The position numbers and the translations under genes are program-made. From the NCBI GenBank assembly GCA_036245525.1, contig BTPG01000003.1:205720035-205784034 (forward strand): a stretch of 64,000 nucleotides of DNA. The letters are read 5' to 3'. This stretch comes from Semisulcospira habei (Eukaryota; Mollusca; Gastropoda; Semisulcospiridae). Shown here in pieces: positions 1 through 10,423 of the stretch. A model generated the notes under the pieces. It saw only the letters and a list, made by a program, of their open reading frames with translations, was not told the DNA's origin and did no database searches. The first letter of the stretch is position 1. Each line of letters begins with the position of its first letter.

Positions 1-304
1 CCAACGGAGAAAGAAACACGCTTAGAAAAAACGGTACAACACAATTTATTAATATTTCGGGTAAATACCCTTTGTCAAAATAGACAAACAAACAGAGACA
101 TTAGCCGCTACTTATCTTCAGATGCAGAAGGAATGTGGCAACTGAAGGTGACGTCACCTTCAGTTGCCACATTCCTTCTGCATCTGAAGATAAGTAGCGG
201 CCAATGTCTCTGTTTGTTTGTCTATTTTGACAAAGGGTATTTACCCAAAATATTAATAAATTGTGTTGTACCGTTTTTTCTAAGCGTGTTTCTTTCTCCG
301 TTGG
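1..304. repeat. Near-perfect 304-bp palindrome (no spacer)
   Basis: Positions 1-152 are the reverse complement of 153-304. The centre is GGTGAC|GTCACC with no loop. I see only about two mismatches between the arms (near 111/194 and 59/247). The left arm begins at the window edge, so the full inverted repeat may be longer. A diverged single arm recurs at about 25607-25764, so the arm is a dispersed repeat. The overlapping open frames are palindrome artefacts. Confidence 0.9.
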
Positions 305-503
305 GTACTTCTTAACAAATATGCTTGTCTCTTCATGGGTTTCATTGAGCAACAAATATGCTTGCCTCTTCATGGGTTTCCTTGAGCAACAAATATGCTT
401 GTCTCTTCATGGGTTTCCTTGAGCAACAAATATGCTTGCCTCTTCATGGGTTTACTTGAGCAACAAAATGCTTGCCTCTTCATGGGTTTCCGTGAGCAAC
501 AAA
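305..503 (+). repeat. 37-bp tandem repeat, about five units
   Basis: Units read roughly AACAAATATGCTTGYCTCTT followed by CATGGGTTTCCTTGAGC. Each translates in one frame as LFMGFLEQQ. That resembles the Penelope-like reverse-transcriptase segment just before the YKRYIDD motif that follows. The array therefore looks like an amplification of coding sequence. A 37-bp period breaks the reading frame at each unit. Confidence 0.8.
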
Positions 504-1599
504 TACTTCAGCAATACACCGGGCCTGTCCCTGAAATGTATAAACGCTACATCGATGACGGTTTAAGAACTACCCACATGACCCAAGCTGCACTTTTAGA
601 CTTCATTCACTTCGTGCAGGGCTTCTACCCATCCATCAAGTTCACATACACTATATCAGCTACTTCAGTCGACTTTCTGGACATGAACATCAGGATTGAC
701 TGCGGAATGTTGAAAACTTCAATGCATTACAAACCTACCGACTCACATTCCTACCTCGACTACCGATCTTCTCACAACCCCAAAACTAAAAACAGCATCC
801 CATATTCCCAGTTTCTTCGGCTAAAAAGAATATGTTCCGAAGAATCAGATTTTGATGTTCAATCCAAAGAAATGGCTGGATTTTTCATCGACAGACATTA
901 CCCACATACTGTTGTTCAAGGATCTCTCCAAACGGTACAAAAACTTAGTCGCACGAGAATAATGCAGACTAAACCTACCGCTAATAGTGACAGGCCTATC
1001 GTAACCATGATCTACCATCCCCACACCAATCCGGTTCGTAAAATCCTTCTTTCTAACTGGGGTCTTTTGTCATCCAGTAAAGAGTCTGCTGCTATCTTTT
1101 CTGAACCTCCGATGGTAGCTTTCAAGAGGGATATTAATTTACCGGACTTGCTTGTTCGTTCCACTCTCAAGCCTCGTCATACCACCAGACCCTCCGGCTC
1201 CACTCCGTGCAATGTTCCTAATTGCAAGACGTGTCCTTTTATTTGCCCTTTCACTGTGGTGAATGGTCCACGTTACAAATTCAACATAGATACTTCACGT
1301 GTCAAACCACCAACGTGATTTATGTCATCTCCTGTGTGAAATGCGGCCAACTCTATGTTGGAGAGACGGAAAGAACCATCAACGACCGTTTCAAAAAAAA
1401 TCTTCAGTCTGTCAAGTACCAATAGATCAGACCGGTCGGACGACATTTCAATCAGGCCGACCACTCCGTCTCGGACATTCGGGTTAAAGGCCTCTGGCTT
1501 ATGCAAGCCAGTACTGTCTGGGCCAGGAAAGACCGTGAAAAATATCTGATTAATAACCTGGGCACTGTGGCGCCACTCGGGATGAATATGAAAGATTAA
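395..1599 (+). pseudogene. Penelope-like element: RT C-terminal half plus GIY-YIG endonuclease, decayed
   Basis: The frame at 395-1318 carries YKRYIDDG (the catalytic YIDD of reverse transcriptase), VDFLDMNI, YKPTDSHSYLDY and NSIPYSQFLRLKRICSE. These are typical of Penelope-like elements. A one-base frameshift near 1282 moves the frame to VIYVISCVKCGQLYVGETER, the GIY-YIG nuclease signature. The reading continues through an in-frame TAG at 1423-1425 (GRHFNQADHS, then LGTVAPLGMN) to a TAA at 1597-1599. The N-terminal half of the RT (fingers and palm before YIDD) is absent and replaced by the 37-bp repeats. The copy cannot encode an active protein. RT plus C-terminal GIY-YIG is diagnostic of the family; the subclade is not determined. 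Confidence 0.88.
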
Positions 1600-2096
1600 T
1601 ATTTTTACCTTGCTTGTGTCTGCTAACTGTACCTTTACCTCACTGTGTCGCTTCTGTTTTACTACTCACTAACCAGAGAGGTGAGGCTGGCACTGGTTGA
1701 TATGTACACATCCCTTGGGGACTTTCTCAGCGCTGTCCGAACGTTTAGTTGGATCCCTTGCCCTTCCCTGTCGGGCGCCCAGTCTCCGGCTCACGGAGTG
1801 ATGCGCGGTTGTGGGGTGAAGATGTATGTGGTCGTCTTGTTGCATGCCTGTGTGTTTTTCTGTGGGCTGGTGGGTGCCTGTTGGGTGGGGCTGTGGCTCT
1901 GGCTGGTTGTCTTCCCCCCTTTCTTTTTGTCTTTTTTTAACCTTCGCTCTCTCTATCTCTCTCCCTCTTTCTCCCTCTTCCTCCCCCCTTAACACTTCTC
2001 TCTAGCCCTCTTTCTCTCTTTACGCTTTTTCCTTTACCCTTCTTCCCCTTCCTTCTTCTCCCCTTCCCCCCCACTTACCCCCCCCCCCCCCGCCCC

Positions 2097-2151
<55 letters not shown>

Positions 2152-2498
2152 CCCCCCCCCCCAATTTTATTTTTTGAGTTACCCTTGAAGACGGTTTCAC
2201 AACTACCTACTCTCCACTCATAGCGATATTCTCTTACTGAATTTGATTATTTGCTTTGTTTCAATGACTTATTACTTGTTGTGTACGTGCTAAATGCTGT
2301 TGTTTTTTTCCCGGGGTCCTCCCGTTTTTCCCCGAGGTAGTCCTCAACTTGAAGGTGATATAAAGTTTGCCTTCGGGTTGGTGTTTAGCAGGCTTTGTGT
2401 ATTAGACACTCAGCCTACTTCGTGCCCAAGGGTACTCCCCGTTCGTTCTCTCTTTCTCTCTCTCTCTCGTTAGTGTTGCTGACCTCAGTATCAGTGAC
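1600..2498 (+). other. Penelope-like element 3' flank and pyrimidine-rich tract
   Basis: No gene seen. The segment at about 1665-1800 (AGGTGAGGCTGGCACTGG, CCTTGGGGACTTTCTCAGCG, GGGCGCCCAGTCTCCGGC) has relatives at about 46560-46980 and, inverted, at 45130-45185. It is therefore a dispersed repeat, perhaps the element's 3' end. Positions 1905-2160 are almost pure pyrimidine on this strand, including C runs and a CT microsatellite at about 2099-2146. The open frames here are low-complexity. Confidence 0.5.
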
Positions 2499-5400
2499 CA
2501 CTATCCCACTGTATGTTTATGGTCATCAAAACTACCAGCGCAGCCTAAGCTTGGACACACCACCATCTCTTATCGCTCCTTTAAACACTTCTGTGAGTCG
2601 GCCTTTCTAGCTGATCTTAACCAAACACAATTTGACATTGTACACAATGAAGACAATCCTGACACTGCTTTGGATCTCTGGTATAATCTTTTCAACAGTG
2701 TGCTTAATAAGCATGACCCTTTACGAAAAAAGAGAGTAAAAAATCATACGTTACCGACTTGGTTAACACAAGATATTATCCAAGCGATGGAACTTCGTAA
2801 TAACTTAAGAAAACAAAAACAGTTTTCTGAGTACAAGCGCCAACGAAACCGTGTCAAATCAATGGTGCGAAGGGCTCAAAAAACTCTGTTCGAACGAATG
2901 GTAAGGGAGAACAGAGAAACATCTTCTCTCTGGCGAGCGCTTAATCTTATCACCAGAGGCAACAGTAGAAGATCATCCGCTATCCCCTCTCAGCTCAACG
3001 CAGACACTTTTAACGAACACTTTCTGTCGGTTGCCCAGTCAGTAAACTCCTCATCCAAAACGTCAAGTACATATTCGTGTCCTGAGGCTCTACTTAACTT
3101 TTGTTCGCAAAGGACAGTGGATAAGTCATCCTTTTGTATTCCCCCTTTAGCAGTGCACGAGGTTGGCAAGCTTATAAATTCACTAAAAAAACAAGAAATC
3201 GTCCGGACCTGATGAGATTAGCCCCAAAATACTTAAACTTTCCCTTCCTTACACAATTGAATCACTAACCTACATTTATAATTTGTGTATTCAACACAAC
3301 ACATTTCCTACTGAGCTTAAACATGCTAAAGTAATACCCCTGCCCAAATCTAAAGATCTTACGGACGTGAATAACTACAGACCTATATCCCTTTTGTCTT
3401 CCTTGTCAAAACCACTTGAAAGACATGTTCACAAACATCTCTACCAGTACCTTGATACCTGTAATCTTCTACATACCCATCAGTCAGGCTTTAGACCAAA
3501 ACATTCGTGCCATACGGCATTAACAAGACTTGTTGACACCTGGTTAACTTCTATAAATCAATGTCAAATGATTGGGACAGTCTATCTCGATTTCAAAAAA
3601 GCCTTTGATCTTGTAGACCACAGCATCCTTTTGTCTAAACTTCAAGCATATTTATGCAATGCAGATGCCGTATCGTTTTTTAATTCCTACCTCAGCGGTA
3701 GGAGGCAAAGAGTTTTCTTAAATGGTAACTACTCGTCCCACGGTATTGTCACGAGCGGCGTGCCTCAAGGCTCTGTCCTCGGGCCATTGCTCTTCTGTGT
3801 CTTCATAAATGATCTACCACTGCACCTGAGTAGTAACCAAACCTCGTGTGATTTGTTTGCGGATGACGCAACTCTTCATCATCATCATCATCAGTCCCTT
3901 GCCCGAACTGGGCGTTGGGGGGACTGAAAGGCAGCAGCAACAGACAGTGCTCTGTATTCTTTTATGTTTGCGACCCAACTCTTTCTCTGACGACCTCGCC
4001 GACAACTTCCTTCGAGAGTGCCTTGGAGGATAGTCTTGGACAAGGTGTTGTGTCGGGTCACGTGGCCAAACCAAGCAAGCTTGCGCCGTTTCACGGTTGC
4101 CAGAAGGGGTTCATGTGGGCCCACCAGGGAAGTGACGATGCTCCGTACATATTCGTTGGTCTTGTGCTCGCGGTACGAGATGCGGAGCAACTTCCTCAGG
4201 CACTTGTTCTCAAAGGCCTGGATTTTCTTTTCTGAGTCTGCAAGCAGTGTCCAAGTCTCACAGCCGTAGAGTAGAATAGACACTCTAAAAGTCGCAGGCC
4301 TCTGTCATTTGTTTCTCCAAGGCCAAACTTGCCAGCTGTTCCTGCCCATTGTTGGTAGGCGTCAGGGCCGATCTTTGCATTCCAGTCACCGAGGACAGTC
4401 AGAATGTCTTTCTTAGGTGTTTTCTTGATGATGTTGTCCAGTTGTTCGTAAAATTCTTCTAATTCTTCATCATCATGGTCTGCTGTTGGAGCGTATACTT
4501 GTATGATAGTGATGTTGTGCGGTCGGGCGGAGATGCGGATAGAGATTAGTCTGCTTGACACGGGGGTGCAGCTGATGACAGTTCCAACCACCTCTTTCCT
4601 TACGATAAAAGCTACGCCATGTTCGTGCTTGGTTTCTTTTCCGCTGAACCAGATTTTATGGCCTTCATCTGTTGTTGTTTCTCCGAAGCCTGTCCATCGA
4701 ACTTCTGCAAGTCCTACAATGTCCCAGCGATAGCGCTTCAAATCGTGGGTGAGTTCCTTCACTTTGCCGCACTGGTAGAGTGTGCGAACGTTCCAAGTTC
4801 CGATAGTTATTCCTTGCGTGGGCAGCTTGATGGTGGGTTTGGTTCCAGTAACACACTTGTCGCCCCCACCCTGGAGACCTCCAATGGGGTGCGCGGTCGT
4901 TGGTGATCCGGGCCCCGACCGATCCGGCATGTTATTCTTATTCTGTTGCTCTTCATACGCCTGATCATAGTGTTAATGCGATTAATACACGTCTGCAAAA
5001 AAGCATGCAGGAGGTTTCTCACTGGTGCGATTCTAATTCAATGGTTCTTAATCCATCTAAAACAGAATGCATGGTGATAGCCACACGTCAAAGACATCAG
5101 CTGCGCCCACTTTCTCTTGATCTAACAGTAAACGGCAAACCAGTCCAACAGGTATCTCAACACCGTCTCCTTGGGGTCACGGTAGATGATCAACTTAAGT
5201 GGAAAACTCACATTAGCAGCGTATGTAAACGTGTCTCAAAAAACCTTTATATGCTATCAAAGTTGAAATTCATTACCGATGTAGAGACGCGTACAATTTT
5301 CTATAACGCCCACGTAAAGTCGCACATAGACTACGCATCAACAGTGTGGGATGGTTCAAGTGAAGTGCATTTAAAGAGGCTGAATACTTTACACAGGAGG

Positions 5401-5742
5401 GCTGATAAACTTATCCTACCGGATCCTCAAATAGCAACGGAAAAAAAACTTGAAGTTCTTGGTATGCTTCCCCTGAAGCAGCACCTTATATGTAACAAAG
5501 CCATTTTTATGTATAAGCTGTGTAAACAAAAAGGGCCCCGTTATCTTGACCCATTTTTTTCAGTAATTTCCTCACGACATCCCAGACTGGGGCGGCACTA
5601 TCAGGTTCCGCGGCCTCGCATTGACATCTTTAAATCTAGCTTAACATACTCAGGTAGTACTCTCTGGAATTCGATTCCATGTAACCTTAGAAGTATGTCC
5701 CTGCCCTCCTTTAAAGACGGCCTCTTCAAATATCTAAAATAA
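2499..5742 (+). pseudogene. CR1/Jockey-like non-LTR retrotransposon, split by a nested insertion
   Basis: The copy starts in the end of the endonuclease (SDHYPTV near 2497-2518). It continues through the RT-proximal linker (2670-3205) and the reverse transcriptase: NNYRPISLLSSLSKPLERHV, GFRPKHSCHTAL, YLDFKKAFDLVDHS, SGVPQGSVLGPLLFCVFIND and LFADD near 3855-3869. Coding sequence resumes after the insertion at 4957 and ends at 5742 with SLPSFKDGLFKYLK and a TAA. A one-base change in the A-run near 3188-3195 breaks the frame between LINSLKK and KSSGPDEISPK. The 5' end is truncated because most of the endonuclease is missing. Motif spacing and the FADD box match the CR1/L2/Jockey group; the exact clade is not resolved. 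A second 5'-truncated copy lies inverted at 52100-53338. Confidence 0.85.
3872..4956 (-). mobile_element. Nested RTE-like LINE, internally deleted, with 8-bp TSD
   Basis: CTCTTCAT at 3872-3879 and 4949-4956 flanks the insert. Removing the insert restores the host LINE frame (LFADDATLH then TPDHSVNAINTRL), as read in the uninterrupted copy at 52.4-53.3 kb. On the minus strand the insert encodes an APE-type endonuclease N-part (ITIGTWNVRTLYQCGKVKEL, WDIVGLAEVRWTG, QVYAPTADHDDEE, LGDWNAKIG) down to about 4290. It then jumps to the RT C-terminal part (LLYGCETWTLLADSEKK, CLRKLLRISY, KLAWFGHVTRHNT). The central RT is deleted. The 3' end is an ATG-repeat microsatellite tail (3879-3893). Such endonuclease pieces are often misannotated as craniofacial development protein 2. 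Confidence 0.85.
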
Positions 5743-6330
5743 TCCAGCTTTACATGCGGAAAACTGCATGTTCTTAGAATACATATATCGGCATGTGCAT
5801 TGACTCCATGTCTGACAAGTAATACCTGCCTTGATGTACTGGCACGCGTATGGCGTGCGTGTGTTTGTGCGTATGTGTGTGTGTATGTGTGGCTGTGTGC
5901 ATTCGTGCGTATGGGTGTGTGATCGTGTGTGTGTGTGTGTGTGTGTATGTGTGTGTGTGGGTGCGTGCGTCTGTGTGCGTGTGTGCGTTCATGCGTGTGG
6001 TCACGTTATGTGATCGTGTGCGTGTGTGCGTGGTCTGTCATAATGTGGCAGATTGCACACGCGTACGCATGAGCGCAAGCACGCGCACACCATGTGCGCG
6101 ATTTATGCAATTTATATGTTGGAATTTTTTATTCATAATTTTTTAAAAATTCTCTTTAAAGGTTTTTTAACACATTTTCTTTCTTTTCTATCGCGCTATA
6201 TTCATCAGTATTTTGTTTGCTAGCACATAATTGAATTCCTTAGAGTAGTGTGTGTGTGTGTGTTTGCGAGTGAACATGCGTGCGTGTGTATGTGTTTGAC
6301 CTAGTTATGTTTTAGACCATTGTTTTGTTT
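5743..6330 (+). repeat. LINE 3' flank with TG-rich microsatellite
   Basis: The sequence after the LINE stop includes GACTCCATGTCTGACAAGTA, TGATGTACTGGCACGCGTAT, a degenerate TG tract (about 5860-6035) and GCGCGATTTATGCAATTTAT. All of it recurs in reverse complement at about 51690-52165 beside the inverted LINE copy. The two loci thus share the 3' UTR and its microsatellite, not only the coding part. Confidence 0.7.
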
Positions 6331-6344
6331 ATGAAAACGTTGAT

Positions 6345-6432
6345 AAGTAGTTTGTAGCAACGGCAAGTTTGAAAATTGGTCTCAAAATACTTATACCGTT
6401 GTAAAATAAAAGTTCATTGTTCATTGTTCATT

Positions 6433-6516
<84 letters not shown>
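6345..6516 (+). repeat. Retroelement 3' tail with TTCATTG repeats and a CT microsatellite
   Basis: GCAACGGCAAG, then GTTGTAAAATAAAAG, then three TTCATTG repeats, then an uninterrupted CT tract from about 6433. The same order occurs at 6600-6818 and 51515-51632, and inverted at 50090-50235, 50280-50370 and 50636-50820. It looks like a retroposon 3' end carrying an AATAAA-type signal and a short tandem tail. Confidence 0.7.
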
Positions 6517-6517
<1 letters not shown>

Positions 6518-6599
6518 TGTTATATTATGTGCACTTTCATGTTAGTAGCTTTGTACTTTTGTATCTTAGTAGCTTTGTACCTTTAGCAGATTTGTACCT

Positions 6600-6821
<222 letters not shown>

Positions 6822-7267
6822 GCCTCACATACCCGCATTTACTTTTGCTCGCTCCTGCACTCTTGTCTCTCGTGTTAAGGTTGTAGACAACACCTGTTTC
6901 GCGCATCTTTTCTGCGCATTTAGATACCGCTATCTTGCGTCTGCCGTGACCTGAGACTAGAGGTCACCGAAAAAAAAACGCCGTACGGCAAGTCGTATTG
7001 CAAACAAGCTCAATTTATCGATAATTGACAAAAGATATATACTGTCTGAAATAGGTGTGTAAGCTGACTGTTTCTATGCATAAAATGTTTTTTTGTGTTT
7101 CCTCAGAAATAAGATACTTTTGCATAAGTTGCGACAAGTCATCGAGCGTCAGTAGTAACGCATAACCATTTCTCAGAAGAAGAAAAAAAAAATGAATGGG
7201 CCGTATACATGGCAGCCAGGAAAACAACAAAATCTTCAGACAAGGTAAACTAAAGTAGAAAAAAGTT

Positions 7268-7320
7268 TTATGCACCGCCGTGAGATGTCACCTGCACGGC
7301 GTAAAACCCCAATAGCTAAC
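7268..7320 (+). repeat. SINE-like 3' end fragment
   Basis: GCCGTGAGATGTCACCTGCA followed by CGGCGTAAAACCCCAATAGC and TAACTG resembles the 3' end of the CTAA-tailed SINE at 36125-36209. The same fragment is at 15554-15605 in unit 2. Confidence 0.5.
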
Positions 7321-7859
7321 TGTCCTTTTATGCATGGAAATTCAGTTACAGCCTACCTGCAATGAAGAAGACTACATTTTATTGTGGGTTGACAGGGGCA
7401 TGCATTCCATGTATGTCAGTCACCACCTAGAAGTAGAACATTTCCATGCATTCTCAGAGAGCCTTTACTAATACGGTGGAAGGAATGTAGTCCACATTGT
7501 AGTGATATTAAACCAGTGCCAGTGCTTATTATTTAGGAAAACATACTGTGTGTAGTAAAAAGTCCTGCTAAGGGAGAATTTTGCATTACTAACTCAGTAA
7601 CTGCTTTCAGTACTTAGTAACTTAGTTTTCTCATCCATTCTCTGTCTTATGAAGGCTATATTACAGATTAGGAGATAGGTCCAGCATTTTTTTAGTTCAA
7701 GGATGGTGCCCGAATAGCTTGGCGGATGAGACGCCAATGATTCATGTAGCGACATGATTTATTATTAGCTCCGCATTCGTACTTGACATGCATACAAAAC
7801 CTTCTGTTCAAGTGCCATAATGATCAACACGATTGATTGTGGGCGTATACGGCAAGACA

Positions 7860-8245
7860 ATTTGATTTGATTGTACATTGCTTAACGTCCCGACAGCAAC
7901 AAGGCTTTCTCAGGACGTGCCTGCACTGCTTGTGAAAAAAAAAACTAAACAGAACATTGAATGTATGTCACCAGCCGGTCAAATACATTAAATAAACCTA
8001 ACACATGAGGCCTAAACAAAGCTAAGACCATTTAGCAACACACATCCAATATCAAGAGCTACAGACAGTGCAGACAGTAGGGAGAGTTTTAAAAAGGCAA
8101 ATACAGGTGAATGGACCTCGGGTAGACAGAAACACATGCCCCAGAATAGAGAGAAAAACTCACCCTGTGGGGCTGACCAGGGTGACCCTGAGAACTAAAA
8201 AGTACCTAACCCCACCCAAGTCCCCCAGGGCTATACGGCAAGACA
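7860..8245 (-). mobile_element. About 372-bp SINE-like insertion private to unit 1, 14-bp TSD
   Basis: TATACGGCAAGACA occurs at 7846-7859 and again at 8232-8245. Unit 2 has a single copy at the equivalent place (about 16130-16143), so this is a clean insertion after duplication or a clean empty site. On the minus strand the insert ends CGGGACGTTAAGCAATGTAC followed by AATCA repeats, a typical short retroposon tail. No coding potential is seen. Confidence 0.8.
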
Positions 8246-8674
8246 AGACAAGACCACCCTTGAACTATCATAGTCACATTTATTTCAAGCAGTGGGTGTA
8301 TCAGGATTAAAAGGGTTACCTAGTAAAACGCTACTTTGACTGAAACCCTAATATTTGTTAACTACCATTTTGGATGACCGTAGAATGTGTGAAAAATACA
8401 AATTTGACTAGTACAAAAGCAAGCCTTTATCATATATGTTGAGACTCGTGACACTTATTTCAGCTACCTTTTGGAAAGTTCACACAGGTTGTGAATCAAT
8501 TATGTGCATGAGGCGTACAGACGTGACTTTGCCATTGTTGTTTGTTCTTTGCGGTTTACACAGTTTTTGTCGCATTTATTTTTAAAGTAATAATCTGCCC
8601 CTGCATTTCATTCATGCAAAGTGAAATTGTCATGCTGCTGAACAACACAGTAATAATCATGTATTTCATTTCAG

Positions 8675-8838
8675 GCTAATACTGCTGTTGACCTCTCGCT
8701 GTGGAGTGTCAGTACTTTCACCCAGAGTACATACTTGCAAACAAGCGCAGAAGTATGACGTCTACACCAACTGACCAAGGTCACACTCACAGTGCAAGTG
8801 AAGTGAGGAAAGGTGACACTTATTCTCCTGGACTCAAG
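8675..8838 (+). other. Exon-like cassette a (unit 1)
   Basis: A pyrimidine tract with TTTCATTTCAG precedes the segment, and GACTCAAG|GTAAAT follows it, so both borders resemble splice sites. A diverged relative is at 10068-10280. Stops interrupt each frame or leave only short peptides, so it is probably a fossil exon or part of a noncoding element. Confidence 0.35.
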
Positions 8839-9411
8839 GTAAATCATACCAGTAGATCTGTGATGAGAATCAGGTGCAGAACACAACACAACTATGGTGT
8901 GAATGAACACATCATACTGTAATGCCTTCTTTCATTGGCTCATGTGCGAAGCAAGTGTAAGGCTATGTTCTGGGCCATTGGTCGTCCATGGTAAACTTTA
9001 ATGTTGGCATTTTCTCAGAGACTATTCAAACCACAGTCTTCAAACGTAGCCGAAGGATACTTTGTGGCAAGACCTTTCTTACTCTTAGCCTACCAGTTTG
9101 AGTTCAGGCCAAGGGTCATGAGAAATCAAGAAATAGGTAAAAAAAAAAATAAAGACATATTTTGACAAAAGATATTTTTTCTCCAATACTATTCACAACT
9201 GTACATAAGCCAGCCCTTTACTTATGCTTAGATGCATGGCACTTAAATTTCAGTCACCTTTTGGAAAGGTCACACAGTTCAGATTAAGAAAATGATCAGT
9301 TTTAAATGCACACGAGCGATCCAGGCTTCACCATTCTTGTTTGTGGTGTTCACAGTTTATTTCACATTAGTTTGAAGGTAGTAATGTGTAAACTAAATGT
9401 AGGGACGAATT

Positions 9412-9440
9412 GGGGGGGGGGGGAAATCCCCCCCCCCCCC
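9412..9440. repeat. G12-AAAT-C13 hairpin
   Basis: An uninterrupted run of 12 G is followed by a 4-nt spacer and 13 C, giving a near-perfect foldback with G-quadruplex potential. The equivalent in unit 2 (17304-17333) has lengths 12 and 17 and a 1-nt spacer. Confidence 0.85.
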
Positions 9441-10067
9441 ACCGGCCCCGAATTGTGCATGGCCCCACGAGCTCCTTAGCATCCGCATTATCGCGGAATT
9501 GTTTATATTACAGCATTCTAAATGAACTTTAGAATTTTTTAGTGTGTGTACGGGTCCCGCATTTTTTGGGAAACAATAGGCGCACAGGCCTCTTTTCGTG
9601 TTTGTCCTTGCTAAACTACAACATTCTGAGAGAGAAAAAGAGAGATGAAATGAAACTTTATATTAAGAGAGAGAGAAAACAACAGCCTAGTGATAATAAT
9701 GTGTAAAATGGTTATAACTAAATAGTGTATACACGGCCAAGTGAAGACACAGTTGTACTATCCGTGAACTGAAAAACTCGAAAAGCTTTTGGTCAGGGAG
9801 TCGCAGGAGCAAAAAAGGAGGGGAGGAAATACGGTCCCGGCTGGTTTGATATGTGCCAGATATCTCTCACGACAGCTTGATGATAACTGACTCGCACTCA
9901 TACTTGCCGGAATTCAGGGACCTTTTTTTTCTCTGTCCGTTGAGTTATAGACTGTATAACAAAGTCCCTGTTTGTGGAGTTTGGAACCGACCCACCCTGA
10001 AATAAGATCAGAAGTGAAATTGCCATGCTGCCGAATAACACGATAATAAACATGTATTTCATTTCAG

Positions 10068-10280
10068 GTCAGTGCTGCTGTTGACGTCTCACTGCAGAGT
10101 CACGCCCAGAGGGTATACTTGCAAACAAGCACAGAAGTATGATGCCTACACCAAGAAGAGGCAAGAGCTAGTCAGGTCGTGTTTGCTCAAAGGAGAAGGC
10201 CACAGCTAAAAGCAGGCAATTCCGGTTCCAGCGGATCAACTAAAGTGAGAGAAGGCACCACTTATTGTCCTGGACTCGAG
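10068..10280 (+). other. Exon-like cassette b (unit 1)
   Basis: Related to cassette a: both follow CATGTATTTCATTTCAG and contain TGCTGTTGAC, ACTTGCAAACAAGC and CCTGGACTC before a GTAAA donor-like end. An internal segment encodes KYDAYTKKRQELVRSCLLKG before a stop. The product is not recognised. Confidence 0.35.
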
Positions 10281-10423
10281 GTAAAGCATACCGATTGATT
10301 TGTGAATAGAATCAGGTTCATAACAAAACACAACTGGTTGGGATAAACACATCACACTGTAATGCTTTCTTTTATGTTGAAGATGGTGTAGTAGTAGTAC
10401 CAGCATTCTCAACAACACCGAAT

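Noticed and set aside
4290..4930. Craniofacial development protein 2-like gene
   Set aside because: The motifs are those of a LINE APE endonuclease. The segment has LINE TSDs and an RT C-terminus downstream.
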